This document shows, piece by piece, positions 1 to 8,691 of a stretch of 64,000 bases of DNA. Numbering within the stretch: position 1 is the stretch's first letter; each line of letters begins with the position of its first letter. The position numbers and the translations under genes were made by a program. This DNA is from JBEKIK01 sp050013075. Lineage in GTDB: Bacteria > Planctomycetota > Planctomycetia > Pirellulales > Thermoguttaceae. The notes under the pieces are model-generated. The model searched no databases. It was not told the origin of the DNA and saw nothing but the letters and a program-made list of their open reading frames with translations. The DNA lies in assembly GCA_050013075.1 (NCBI GenBank), contig JBEKFZ010000012.1:1-64000 (forward strand), read 5' to 3'.

Positions 1-269
1 ATCGCTGGGCCTCCGTTCGAACGTCTGTTTCGCAAAACTCAACATTCGAACGACCCAGCGACTTTGCTCCAATATCAATTCCTATTCATGTTGCATTTGA
101 AGTTGGACACCACCATTGTTAATCAGAGTTGTTATTATTATCTTTCTATCCGCTAAATAGTTTGCAAGAATGTGGAAAATATCTGCAATTTAGGGCCGTT
201 CAGAGTTCGTCCGCCTTTCGTTGTAAACGGGGGCCGCAATTTTTATCCCGAAGGGATTGCGTATGGTAG

Positions 270-300
270 CCCGGGGTTGCCGCGCAGCGGCTACCCCGGG
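270..300. repeat. GC-rich hairpin in repeat-rich leading gap
   Basis: The first 650 bases hold no convincing gene. Short open frames here are translated repeats. The clearest structure is this hairpin, whose arms CCCGGGGT/ACCCCGGG and GCCGC/GCGGC almost join into one stem around a three-base loop. It is surrounded by motifs of the type CCGAAGGG and TGAAAGGGTTGCGG, which look like dispersed genomic repeats. Confidence 0.6.
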
Positions 301-515
301 ATAACGGTCACACGCAACTGTTTCAACCCTGAAAGGGTTGCGGAGTGTGGCGTCCGCCTCTCCGAAACCCGGTTGGGGTATTGTTTTTTCGTTCCTTTTT
401 GCCCCAGGGTAGTCGCTGCGCGACAACCCTGGACTATCTTATTACAAGCCCTTCGGGCTATTCGAAGCGTCGTAACTCCCTACGCAGCAAGGTTCCAAAA
501 AGCAGACGGACTCTT

Positions 516-632
516 CACGGTCCTTCAACCCGCCGCCCCCGCCAACACCCCGTCGCCGCTCCGCAGCTTGAACGCATGAGCCATTTCCTCCCATCGCACA
601 TGCCCACGGCAAGCATGGGCATGACATCGGGA
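516..632. repeat. Direct repeat, left copy flanking the YoeB/YefM module
   Basis: About 117 bases that recur with scattered mismatches at 1424-1540 in the same orientation. Both copies share the core CAACACCCCGTCGCCGCTCC and end in the motif TGCCCACGGCAAGC, which also appears inside hpnE (about 21283) and, slightly changed, in the membrane TPR gene (about 43258). The toxin-antitoxin pair lies between the two copies. Confidence 0.75.
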
Positions 633-659
633 AAAGTCGTTGGCCTAATTTCAATTAAA

Positions 660-926
660 TCAATAATGATAACGGCAGGCCAATATGCGAATGCAATTTT
701 CAGTAACTTGATAAACCAGACGATGCTCTTGGTCGATTCGCTTCGACCAGCAACCCGCCAATTCGTGCTTCAGCGGTTCGGGTTTGCCTTTACCGCCGAA
801 TGGATCCCGTTGGCTCTCTTGAACCAGTTCCAGAATGCGCAAAGCCTTCTTACGGTCCTGGCGAACCCAATATGTCAGATCTTCGACCGCCGAAAGGTCA
901 AATTCCAGCTTGCGTTCGGGCTTCAT
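660..926 (-). CDS. yoeB: YoeB-family mRNA interferase toxin
   Basis: An 88-residue protein of the RelE/YoeB toxin family. Known members cleave mRNA on the ribosome when not bound by their YefM partner. The pattern is YoeB-like: a KLEFDLSAVEDLTYW start, the central block DPFGGKGKPEPLKHEL, then WSKRIDQEHRLVYQV, and the C-terminal ILACRYHY with the His-Tyr ending typical of YoeB. The only in-frame ATG gives a few extra N-terminal residues and a 29-base overlap with the upstream antitoxin gene, so the two are probably translationally coupled. Family assignment is firm; activity is inferred. Confidence 0.9.
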   Translation of the reverse strand: MKPERKLEFDLSAVEDLTYWVRQDRKKALRILELVQESQRDPFGGKGKPEPLKHELAGCWSKRIDQEHRLVYQVTENCIRILACRYHY

Positions 927-1110
927 CCAAGGAAATTCCCTGCTGCCGCTGTTTTGCCGCCAAAATCCGCCCCTTCATGGCTTCGCTTTTCAAAAGATAA
1001 GCGGTTTCCTTTTCCGATTCAATCTCGCGCCACAACTCGATCGGCACGATCACGCTAACAGGGCGCCCTTCGGCATCGGTAACGTATTGAACTTCGCCCG
1101 GAGATTCCAT
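898..1110 (-). CDS. yefM: YefM/Phd-family antitoxin
   Basis: A 70-residue antitoxin upstream of and overlapping yoeB. The N-terminal half (EVQYVTDAEGRPVSVIVPIE) matches the Phd/YefM DNA-binding fold, and the charged C-terminal half is the expected toxin-binding tail. A longer start at 1143 would add eleven residues. The start at 1110 is preferred because the protein then begins at the usual place for the family, but the promoter at 1163-1192 leaves room for either. Members of this family repress their own operon with the toxin as co-repressor; that is family knowledge, not seen here. Confidence 0.85.
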   Translation of the reverse strand: MESPGEVQYVTDAEGRPVSVIVPIELWREIESEKETAYLLKSEAMKGRILAAKQRQQGISLDEARTQAGI

Positions 1111-1162
1111 GTAACACCTGAGAAAATGGTCTTTGAATGGCATTGATTATAACACAACGTTT

Positions 1163-1192
1163 ATTATAAACCAGTCGTGCCAAGATCGTCAA
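1163..1192 (-). promoter_or_regulatory. Sigma-70-like promoter of the yefM-yoeB operon
   Basis: Read on the minus strand: TTGACG (1187-1192), an 18-base spacer, then TATAAT (1163-1168). Transcription would begin near 1156, just upstream of yefM. A second TATAAT follows about 15 bases downstream, which may be a partly overlapping promoter or part of an operator. Confidence 0.6.
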
Positions 1193-1423
1193 TTAACATA
1201 CTCGTTTATGAATTGGCCATGACATCGCCAAAATCACCCGTCCCGGATAGATGATATTATGTAGCGAATGGCGTCTGCCTTTGTTGTTATACACATCTTT
1301 TCTGGATCGGATTCGAATATGAGGGCCGTTCACGGCCCCTTCCGCCGTAGGCGGTATTAGGCCCGGCGTTTACGCCGGGTTGGCTAGGCGGCCCATACCA
1401 TTTTCTTTTCCTAAAGGCCCGTT

Positions 1424-1540
1424 CACGGGCCTTCAACTTGCCGCCCCAGGCAACACCCCGTCGCCGCTCCGCGCCTTGAACGCATTAGCCATTTTCTCCC
1501 ATCCCACATGCCCACGGCAAGCGTTGGCATGGCACCAGGC
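1424..1540. repeat. Direct repeat, right copy flanking the YoeB/YefM module
   Basis: Second copy of the repeat at 516-632. It is preceded (about 1323-1385) by a run of short GC-rich inverted repeats such as GGGCCGTTCACGGCCC and CCCGGCGTTTACGCCGGG. Confidence 0.75.
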
Positions 1541-1544
1541 ATTT

Positions 1545-1657
1545 AGGAACTCTAACAAAACCTCCCCTCGCCCTTTGGGAGAGGGTTAGGGTGAGGGCAA
1601 AAAAGCCACTTTAATACAAAACACTCTTCATTCAATTAGGGTTTTGTTAGAGTTCCT
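1545..1657. mobile_element. MITE-like element with perfect 18-bp inverted ends
   Basis: A 113-base unit with perfect terminal inverted repeats AGGAACTCTAACAAAACC (1545-1562) and its complement (1640-1657). The interior carries the dispersed CTCCCCTCGCCCTTTGGGAG / GAGGGTTAGGGTGAGGGC motif. A related unit with almost the same ends lies at 46240-46337. It has no coding capacity; if mobile, it would need a transposase supplied in trans. Confidence 0.65.
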
Positions 1658-1666
1658 TAGTTATAT

Positions 1667-1954
1667 TCACCACCATTTACCAGTTTTTATATTCTCTATT
1701 AGTCCGAGAAACAAACCAGCGATTAAACAAACTATTCCAGATATGAGCAATAAACTTTTTGATCCCGAATTAAATTCATACCAATCTCCTGTCGTTCTGT
1801 AATAGGCAATTAGACCTAGTATCAATAACCCAATAATAACCAAGGCGTACTGAAGCGGACTTTTGTCCTCTCTGAGTTTGTGACCACAGGATGGACAGTT
1901 TCTTGCACTTGAACTGACTTCGTGTTGACATTCTGGACATTTTATTAAAGCCAT
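1667..1954 (-). CDS. Zinc-ribbon membrane protein
   Basis: A 95-residue protein. The N-terminus holds a zinc ribbon with two CxxC knuckles (CPECQHE and CPSCGHKL, residues 6-24). Two hydrophobic segments follow, roughly residues 33-52 and 67-86, so it should sit in the inner membrane with the ribbon in the cytoplasm. Proteins of this layout are common and have no assigned function. No operon partner is apparent; the nearest upstream genes are divergent or distant. Confidence 0.65.
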   Translation of the reverse strand: MALIKCPECQHEVSSSARNCPSCGHKLREDKSPLQYALVIIGLLILGLIAYYRTTGDWYEFNSGSKSLLLISGIVCLIAGLFLGLIENIKTGKWW

Positions 1955-2163
1955 TTTTGCATCCTTTTTGCTAAGACTGCATATAGCACTGAATTTTATA
2001 TTTTCATTTGCAGGATTCTGAACTTTGTTTAGTATAGGTTGTGGGGTGCGCCTTGTCCAGCATTGTGTTTAGAGTGATTATACACCGCCCACTGTCCACC
2101 AATCACTTCATATCTCCGTGTCCTTCGTGCCCTTCGTGGTGATTTTTCCTCCACGTTTTTCAC

Positions 2164-5100
2164 TTACCGTTCTTCCCGCAATGTCATTAGCAGCGGGGCT
2201 TGCAATACTCTTGTTGCGGCGAGCAGACCAAAGATCAGGCCGACTGCTAAAACTAGTGCTAACGTGACAGCCAGCGAGAGCCAGGGGATCGAGGCGTCGT
2301 GATTTATGAGATGGGGCAGGATGGCGACTAGGGCGGCGAGAATGCCGCAGACTAGTCCGGCCAGAAGTAGGACAAAGTTTTCTAAAAGAACCAGGGCGGC
2401 AAGTGTGCGACGGCGGAAGCCGGCGGCGCGGAGTAGGGCTAGTTCGCCGCGGCGCTCCACTACGTTTCGCAGTTGCACTGCGGCAAGGCCCAGGGTGCCG
2501 AGCAATAGCCCTAGTCCGCCAAGGCTTTGAAATGTGGAAAGATACGTGTTTTGCACTGCCAGGAATGTGGCCAGGCGCTCGGCGGTGGTCTCGGCCGTCA
2601 GTCCGTAATCGCTCAGGGTGCGCTCCAAGATGGTTTGCACCGTTTTGGTTTTATCAATAGGAGTCTCGATTAAAAAGAAACCATATCCGGCGATTTGCGG
2701 AAATAATTTGAGCATATTATTTTCACTAACTAGCAGATCGCCTTGAAAGATGCTGTTTGCCAGCAGGGCGACGACTTGCAATCGGATTTTATTGCCCAAA
2801 TCGTCGGATATTTCAAAGATTTCGCCCGGTCCTTGCCATAAATTAAGGGAATAGTTGGCCGTGTTTTTTTCCAGGATCACCGGCACGCGGGGCACGCCGT
2901 CTGGGTCTTGGCCGAGGTCTTGCTGTAATAGAGTCCAGGGATTTTTACATTCCGGCGGAGCATCGGCCCAGGCAAAACCGCCGCGTTCGATAAATTGTCG
3001 CGCCAGGCCCAACAAGCGCGGCCGGCCGGGGCGGTAAAGGTTAAGACAACTGGCGTCGTCGCCGGGCTTGACTCGCAAGGCACACACCGTGCACCCGGCA
3101 AATTGTTTTTCATCACCGTCGGAAAAACCCAATTCAACTCGGCCTTGGTGGGTGTCGAGGTTTTGATAGATCGGCTGATCGGTTTCGGCCGCAAGGCTGA
3201 ATCCGCCGTTGCCGCTTTCAAGGGCGGGAATTTGCCGCGTAAGATCAAGGCGGAATGCGCTCACGGCCACAATCAGAAAACAAGCGGCGGCCACCAGGGC
3301 CAGGGTCAGAGTGCTTCGGCCCGGATTTCGCGCGGCGTTGCGCAAGGCCATGCGCAGGAGATTTCCCCGGCCCACGGCCACGGCCGGTCCAGTGCGCCCG
3401 GATCGAAGCCGGATCCACGCCAGCCCCAGCAAGCTGAGGAGCACTAGGGCGCCTCCGCCGAAAAAGGCGGCCGCTTGATAATCTTCTCTAAGACCGCCCA
3501 GCAATAAAACCAAAACAGTTCCGGCCACCAAAAGGATCAAAACAAGTTCAGCCCAGCTTATCCGGGGCGACAGTTCAACTGTCGCCCCAACGCTTTTGAC
3601 TTTTGGCCCAACGCCCTTGACTGTCGCCCCAATGAACTCGGAAGAGGTTTGCCCTGCCAGCAGGCGGCGGGGTTCGATCCGGGTTATACCGCGGACCGAA
3701 AAGGCAATGGCGGCCATGGCTATCAGGATTCCACTTACCAATCCAATAATGAGACTGAGCGGCGTAATGTATAACCGCAAGAATGGCGTTACGATGGCGG
3801 CCAGCCACCAGGTTCGCAGGCCAAGTAGCATAAGGGCGGCATAACCGATGCCAAGTATCAAACCAAAAATGCCTCCAACCAGTGCGATAATAAAACCTTC
3901 GCCTAAGAGTATTCGCCGCACTTGCCTGCGCTTTAATCCGAGGGCCGATAAAATACCGATCTCCCGGGCGCGCTGTTCCACGCCCAGGCGGAACAACAGC
4001 AGCACCAACATCACCGCGGCGGCAATGATGAAAAAACTAAAGGCCAAAAACAGGACGTTAAAGGGCGTTGTGCCGGCAGCGGCGGCCAAGGCCTGGCGTT
4101 TGACGGGCTCGAACATCAGGCCGAAGGCGGCGGGATCCAAGGCGGAGAACTGTTTTTCCAAGTCTTCCAATGTTGTTCCCGTCGGCAGTCGAAGGCGTAG
4201 TGAGGTAGTATGCCCGAAACGGCTGCCCCATAAGCGCCGGCCGGTCTGCAACGAAACGAACGCCTTTGGCGTGGGGCCGTGTTGGTTCCAGTATTTTTCG
4301 TCTTGGGCGCGGATCCGCCCGGCATCGAATGGGAATGGCGGATCCCAGTCGGACATGGTCGATTCGTCGGTCACGCCTTTTACGGCTGGGGTCAATGCGC
4401 GGTCGTCGGCCGCTCCGGCCAGTTGGACCACGGCGGCCAGGCGGAATGTTTTTGTAGTTTCCCGGATTTGTCCTTGGGCGCTTTCCGCTTGGAAATAGGC
4501 GACTGAGATTTGATCGCCGAGTTTGGCTTTCAGGTCTTCGACCGCCCAGGAGTTCAGGGCGATTTCGTCATCCTTTAACGGCGGCAGGGGATTTCCGTCA
4601 ACGGAAAGAAACGGCCCCAGCGGCGCCTGGTCGGTGAAGTCGATGGCGGCAATCGTTGAATAAGGGATTTCCCGCCGGCCCTCACCGACGGGTACCATGC
4701 TCGGCATGGTCGGTTGGTCAGCGATGGTGTTGGCCAAGTAGGTAAAAGCAGGTTGGATGACAATCCCTTCCGACAATTTATTATTCAGTATTTTAACTAT
4801 TTCCTTTTCCGCGCCGGGTTCTAATATCATTCGACTGGAAGTAATGTTTATGTAGCCCGGCGGGGTCTTTTCAATGCTCAGTCCCAGATCGGTCAATTTC
4901 GGACGCAGCATATTTTGCGCCTCGGAACCGGCGGCGGATGAAGGCTCTTGCCCGTTGTTTTGCAGATGCACAAGAATGGCATTCGCCCGGCCGGGTTGAT
5001 CGAGACGCTCTTGCAACCACTGTAGTGCGACATAGGCATTTAGCGGCATGTGCTGCGTGGGCCTTAGCCCGAAACGTCCAAGTCCATCGGCGGGAATAAC

Positions 5101-5631
5101 GCTATTTACCGTAAGGCGAAAACTTTGCACGGTGTCGCGTTTTTGGCCCAAGGCGCTGTCGGCGGGAATGGCGCCCGGGCGGGGCAATCGCAGCATCACT
5201 TCATCGCCCAGTTTCACGGCAAGTTTTTCGGCCAAAGGGCGATTCAGCGCGATTTCCCGCACATCGAGCAAAGGCGCCGGCATTGGACCAGCGCCTAATT
5301 GCCAAAATCGCTTATCGCAGCCGATAAGCTGCACGCGATTTGCCCGCAGCGGCGCTTGCCGAAGGGGATTTTCCATTGACGCCGAAAGGATGATGGCCGG
5401 GGCGGAAAATTCATCGGCCAATTGCGCGCGGAAAAAATGATCGGACTGAACCGCCTCATCAATCCGGCCGAGTCGGTCCAGGGCCAGATAGCGCAGGCTG
5501 CCGCGCATCGAGTCGCCCACCAACAGAGCGCCTGTCAGAACCGCCGTGCCCACGGCCACACCACAGGCCACGGCAAAATTCATGCGCCGGTGATGGAAAA
5601 AAGAAGCCAGGATCAGCCGTAGGATAGACAT
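2164..5631 (-). CDS. FtsX/MacB-type ABC transporter permease, very large
   Basis: About 1155 residues, much longer than a single MacB or LolC permease. It starts with a membrane segment after MSILRLILASFFHHRRMN. A long periplasmic domain follows (about residues 40-540), then a four-helix FtsX core (about 545-790), a second periplasmic part, and a final set of helices ending in LLAATRVLQAPLLMTLREER. Such fused permeases usually pair with a LolD-like ATPase; the best candidate here is at 23422-24105. An open frame extends upstream to 5745, but that would overlap ispH, so the ATG at 5631 is chosen, 37 bases after the ispH stop. A palindromic repeat appears to have been inserted in frame at about 3560-3640. 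Confidence 0.85.
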   Translation of the reverse strand: MSILRLILASFFHHRRMNFAVACGVAVGTAVLTGALLVGDSMRGSLRYLALDRLGRIDEAVQSDHFFRAQLADEFSAPAIILSASMENPLRQAPLRANRVQLIGCDKRFWQLGAGPMPAPLLDVREIALNRPLAEKLAVKLGDEVMLRLPRPGAIPADSALGQKRDTVQSFRLTVNSVIPADGLGRFGLRPTQHMPLNAYVALQWLQERLDQPGRANAILVHLQNNGQEPSSAAGSEAQNMLRPKLTDLGLSIEKTPPGYINITSSRMILEPGAEKEIVKILNNKLSEGIVIQPAFTYLANTIADQPTMPSMVPVGEGRREIPYSTIAAIDFTDQAPLGPFLSVDGNPLPPLKDDEIALNSWAVEDLKAKLGDQISVAYFQAESAQGQIRETTKTFRLAAVVQLAGAADDRALTPAVKGVTDESTMSDWDPPFPFDAGRIRAQDEKYWNQHGPTPKAFVSLQTGRRLWGSRFGHTTSLRLRLPTGTTLEDLEKQFSALDPAAFGLMFEPVKRQALAAAAGTTPFNVLFLAFSFFIIAAAVMLVLLLFRLGVEQRAREIGILSALGLKRRQVRRILLGEGFIIALVGGIFGLILGIGYAALMLLGLRTWWLAAIVTPFLRLYITPLSLIIGLVSGILIAMAAIAFSVRGITRIEPRRLLAGQTSSEFIGATVKGVGPKVKSVGATVELSPRISWAELVLILLVAGTVLVLLLGGLREDYQAAAFFGGGALVLLSLLGLAWIRLRSGRTGPAVAVGRGNLLRMALRNAARNPGRSTLTLALVAAACFLIVAVSAFRLDLTRQIPALESGNGGFSLAAETDQPIYQNLDTHQGRVELGFSDGDEKQFAGCTVCALRVKPGDDASCLNLYRPGRPRLLGLARQFIERGGFAWADAPPECKNPWTLLQQDLGQDPDGVPRVPVILEKNTANYSLNLWQGPGEIFEISDDLGNKIRLQVVALLANSIFQGDLLVSENNMLKLFPQIAGYGFFLIETPIDKTKTVQTILERTLSDYGLTAETTAERLATFLAVQNTYLSTFQSLGGLGLLLGTLGLAAVQLRNVVERRGELALLRAAGFRRRTLAALVLLENFVLLLAGLVCGILAALVAILPHLINHDASIPWLSLAVTLALVLAVGLIFGLLAATRVLQAPLLMTLREER
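3563..3640. repeat. Palindromic repeat embedded in the ABC permease frame
   Basis: The palindrome GGGGCGACAGTTCAACTGTC and its continuation, followed by two further partial copies, encode the low-complexity stretch IGATVKGVGPKVKSVGATVE in the linker between membrane parts. The same palindrome type occurs in non-coding DNA at about 36360-36388 and, degraded, at about 46352-46376. This indicates a dispersed repeat that landed in frame. Confidence 0.55.
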
Positions 5632-5668
5632 GGCTAGTAGGGATTGGTGCGTTTTACGCACCCTACGA

Positions 5669-6595
5669 TTATATTCCTCTGAGCGGTTCGGGAAGTGTGA
5701 AGCGGATTTGTTCTTCTTTGGCAACGCGGGATTCGATCGTGGCATTAAAGCGTTCCTTCAGCAGCGCCACGCATCGGCGGACCACGGCGTCCGGTGCGCT
5801 TGCGCCGGCCGTGACGGCGATGGTTTCGCCGCCCGTGAACCAGGTGAAGTCGATGTCGTCAGGACCGTCGATCAGGTGGGCGGGCGTGCCTTGCGAACGG
5901 GCCATTTCGGCCAAACGCTGACTGTTGGAACTATTGCAGCTTCCAACGACAATGACCATATCTGCCTCCCGGGCGAGCGTCCGCACCGCTTCCTGCCGAT
6001 GCTGGGTGGCGTAACAGACGTCTTCCCGGACAGGGCCGACTATGTGCGGAAATCGCTGCCGAAGCCGGCCGATGATGTTGGCGGCATCGTCGACCGACAA
6101 GGTGGTTTGAGTTAAATAAGCTACTTTGACGGTGTCGGGCAAATCGAGCCGACCGACGTCATCAGGCGATTGCACAAGCACGATCGATTGCGGGGCCTCG
6201 CCCAGGGTTCCCACTACCTCGTCATGGCCTGCATGGCCAATCAAAATGATAGTGTAGCCTTGACTGGCAAAACGAATGGCCTCGGCATGTACTTTGGTCA
6301 CCAGTGGACACGTGGCATCGATGGTTATCAGGTTTTGCAAAGCGGCCTGTCGGCGAATTTCAGGCGGGACTCCATGGGCAGAATAGAGTAAATGGGCACT
6401 ATGGGGGACTTGAGATAAATCATCCACAAAAACCACGCCCTGCCTGCGAAAGTGCTCCACGACCCAGCGATTGTGTACGATTTCGTGATACACGTAAATT
6501 GGCGTACCAAAGGCCTGAATTGCCAGGTTCAGGCTTTCAACGGCCATATTCACACCGGCACAAAATCCGCGTGGAGCAGCCAGTATGATGTGCAT
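5669..6595 (-). CDS. ispH: 4-hydroxy-3-methylbut-2-enyl diphosphate reductase (IspH/LytB)
   Basis: The last enzyme of the MEP pathway, converting HMBPP to IPP and DMAPP with a [4Fe-4S] cluster. Counted from ATG 6595 it has 308 residues, the normal length. The three cluster cysteines are present: Cys12 in APRGFCAGV, then DATCPLVTKVH and VVGSCNSSNSQRL. SAHGVPP and the glutamate-containing loop are also intact. A ribosome-binding site (GAGG, five bases upstream) supports this start. The same frame is open upstream into the recombinase. IPP and DMAPP feed the squalene genes (hpnC-E) that lay directly divergent before the element inserted. The insertion separates ispH from its former upstream region, so its transcription may now depend on the recombinase promoter. 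Confidence 0.95.
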   Translation of the reverse strand: MHIILAAPRGFCAGVNMAVESLNLAIQAFGTPIYVYHEIVHNRWVVEHFRRQGVVFVDDLSQVPHSAHLLYSAHGVPPEIRRQAALQNLITIDATCPLVTKVHAEAIRFASQGYTIILIGHAGHDEVVGTLGEAPQSIVLVQSPDDVGRLDLPDTVKVAYLTQTTLSVDDAANIIGRLRQRFPHIVGPVREDVCYATQHRQEAVRTLAREADMVIVVGSCNSSNSQRLAEMARSQGTPAHLIDGPDDIDFTWFTGGETIAVTAGASAPDAVVRRCVALLKERFNATIESRVAKEEQIRFTLPEPLRGI

Positions 6596-8344
6596 GGTTT
6601 CCTCACTTGGCGGAACTTTTAACTTTATTACGTTTTTCCTACCTAAGAAAAATCGGGCTTGGGCCAGTTTATATCGGTTCTGGGTCTTTCCGTTAGCTAA
6701 TGTAACCCGCGTGGTATCCCAACACAACACAACCTTTGCTCCTAGATGATGCAACATAATATTCACGTCCCTAGCATCCATTAGTAACGCAGCCTCATCG
6801 GACATTGGGTCCTGATATAAGTGCGCCACGGTGGGTAGCTTCCCTTTGACTGGAACCGAAACTGCACGCTTGTCAAAATCGTCCCACCACTCGGCCAATG
6901 CTTTCAGATCGTCACGGCTGTAGCCATTCGCAGGTTGCTCTTCACCGGACAACTCTAATTCCAGTTTTTCTAAACTATCACGCATCGCTGTAATCTCAGC
7001 GTCTATTTCCTTTCTAGTCCGGGCATCGTTCGATAGCATCACATTCCGAGTTGCTATCTTTATCTTCGCTGCCAGATCATCCCGATCTTTCACGGCCTGC
7101 GCCCTATGCTCGGCCCGTTCACGATTCGGGTGGCGCAATTTCTCTGGCGGAGCGGTGAGCATCTTTTTTATATCTTTAATTTCTTCCCCAAGTTTCCGAA
7201 GTACAAACGGCAATATGTCGGATTCATTGATCCAGTACTGCTTACAGTCACCGTAGGCGGCGGGGGTCGAACAGCGATATACACGCTTTTTGCGGTCGTT
7301 CGGCTTACAACCATACATCGGTTTATTACAATGACCACAAAACAATATACCAGATAGTGGGTAGCCGTCAGCCCTTGGCCTGCGCCCACCTTTCAGAGAG
7401 AAAGAGGCAAGCCTCTTCTGCGCGGCAGCGAATGTCTTGCGGTCGATTAGAGGTTTATATGCCCCTTCTCTAAGAAACACGCCCTCGTCAGTTGCCACCC
7501 AGGGCTTTCGATCTTTGTCCTGGTATTGGGAAACTGGTACTACTTCTTGCTTCTCGTTGACGATATGAAATTGGCCTGTCTTCTTTTTATTGTACGTGAA
7601 GCATCCCAAGTACACCTGTCGCCGCAGTAGTTCCCGAATCGTGGGTACACTCCAGAGGCCCCCACCAGTGGCCGTAATCTTCTGCCGGTTGAGTTCTTCT
7701 GCAATCCAGTTCATAGACTTACAATCGTTAACAAACCAATCATAAATCTGCCGAACCACTTTCACTTGTTTCGGATCACCGTGCTTTAATCCTCCCTTGC
7801 CGTCATTTACAAAACCATAGGGTGCTCTGCCTCCGCTGCGCTTACCTTGTCTAGCAGCGTCAAGCCTGGCATTGGCAATGCGGCGGGATAATCGCGTACA
7901 ATGTTCATGCGATGCCATAGCCTCCATTGCAATCTGCATCCATACTACCATCCCGCCCTCAAGGTCACGGCAACCTTGATTGACCGCGTGGATATAGCGA
8001 ATACCAATTTCACGCAACGCCTGTACGTCGTGGACGGTTTCCCCCAGATCGGCACGGCTGAACCGATCCATGTCATCGACTAGGATTGCCTTTGCGCCGG
8101 TTTCCTTTAATTCATCGACTAGCTTTTGAAAATCCGGCCGCTCTGCCCCACGCTTCCACCCTGGCACGCCTTTGTCTTTTTCGTACCATCGGACAATTTC
8201 ATAAACGGAATTGTCGTCCGGTGGAAGTAGTTTTTTGATTCTGCCTATTTGATCGGCAATGGACTTTTCGGTCCGTTCTTCATTGGTAGACTTCCGGCAG
8301 TAGCTTACGGCCGGGATTACCCGCTTGGGCTTTTTCTTAGACAT
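5669..8344 (-). CDS. Large serine recombinase, reading frame continuous with IspH
   Basis: A large serine recombinase (about 580 residues) that should excise and integrate the element at 6.6-17.7 kb. Start ATG 8344 follows AAAGG. The N-terminal resolvase domain has SYCRKST with the likely nucleophile Ser19, and DDMDRFSR. A recombinase domain follows, then a zinc ribbon (FCGHC ... YRCSTPAAYGDC), then a helical, coiled-coil-like region. Remarkably there is no stop before ispH: the frame passes through KLKVPPSEET directly into the IspH Met and ends at 5669, giving an 891-residue open frame. Because ispH keeps its own ribosome-binding site and ATG, a free IspH is probably made too. Whether the full fusion is made is unknown. 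Excision would separate the two halves. Confidence 0.85.
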   Translation of the reverse strand: MSKKKPKRVIPAVSYCRKSTNEERTEKSIADQIGRIKKLLPPDDNSVYEIVRWYEKDKGVPGWKRGAERPDFQKLVDELKETGAKAILVDDMDRFSRADLGETVHDVQALREIGIRYIHAVNQGCRDLEGGMVVWMQIAMEAMASHEHCTRLSRRIANARLDAARQGKRSGGRAPYGFVNDGKGGLKHGDPKQVKVVRQIYDWFVNDCKSMNWIAEELNRQKITATGGGLWSVPTIRELLRRQVYLGCFTYNKKKTGQFHIVNEKQEVVPVSQYQDKDRKPWVATDEGVFLREGAYKPLIDRKTFAAAQKRLASFSLKGGRRPRADGYPLSGILFCGHCNKPMYGCKPNDRKKRVYRCSTPAAYGDCKQYWINESDILPFVLRKLGEEIKDIKKMLTAPPEKLRHPNRERAEHRAQAVKDRDDLAAKIKIATRNVMLSNDARTRKEIDAEITAMRDSLEKLELELSGEEQPANGYSRDDLKALAEWWDDFDKRAVSVPVKGKLPTVAHLYQDPMSDEAALLMDARDVNIMLHHLGAKVVLCWDTTRVTLANGKTQNRYKLAQARFFLGRKNVIKLKVPPSEETMHIILAAPRGFCAGVNMAVESLNLAIQAFGTPIYVYHEIVHNRWVVEHFRRQGVVFVDDLSQVPHSAHLLYSAHGVPPEIRRQAALQNLITIDATCPLVTKVHAEAIRFASQGYTIILIGHAGHDEVVGTLGEAPQSIVLVQSPDDVGRLDLPDTVKVAYLTQTTLSVDDAANIIGRLRQRFPHIVGPVREDVCYATQHRQEAVRTLAREADMVIVVGSCNSSNSQRLAEMARSQGTPAHLIDGPDDIDFTWFTGGETIAVTAGASAPDAVVRRCVALLKERFNATIESRVAKEEQIRFTLPEPLRGI
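6617..6625. other. Candidate attachment core, left end of element
   Basis: TTTTAACTT, repeated in the same orientation at 17730-17738. It lies about 20 bases upstream of the ispH start, inside the last recombinase codons. Serine recombinases share only very short core sequences, so a nine-base match could be chance; the position at the expected junction is the main argument. Confidence 0.35.
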
Positions 8345-8464
8345 GGCTTTGACCTTTCTAATGTGCTTTGACCGTGGGAAATAAACGAGGGGCGGCGGGC
8401 TGCCGGTCAAAGCAGATAGCAGCCCGGCATCGAGGAGCTACCCCGACGCCGTGCCGCCCGCCTT

Positions 8465-8493
8465 ATTATAAACCGGCCCTGCTAGGCCGTAAA
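8465..8493 (-). promoter_or_regulatory. Promoter of the recombinase gene
   Basis: On the minus strand TTTACG (8488-8493), a 17-base spacer and TATAAT (8465-8470). It predicts a start near 8458 and a leader of about 110 bases before the recombinase ATG. It would also drive ispH if transcription reads through. Confidence 0.6.
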
Positions 8494-8691
8494 CCCCTTA
8501 TACCCCCTATAAAGGGACATATTTTCTGGGGAAAAGGTTCCCCCCGGCCTACACCTAGCCTAAAACACCCCGTTTAAAGGCCCTACGGCGTTGTTTTAAG
8601 GGCTTTAACGGGCTACCCTAGCCCCTAACCCTACCCGGCTACCCCGGCCTTAAAAACGTATAAAACCCATAGAAAATATCTGGTTTAGGGG

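Noticed and set aside
172..579. A 135-codon plus-strand frame at the window start
   Set aside because: It translates dispersed repeats and hairpins and lacks a ribosome-binding site.
5632..5745. Upstream extension of the ABC permease to 5745
   Set aside because: It would overlap the end of ispH by more than 70 bases and adds residues unlike a membrane start.
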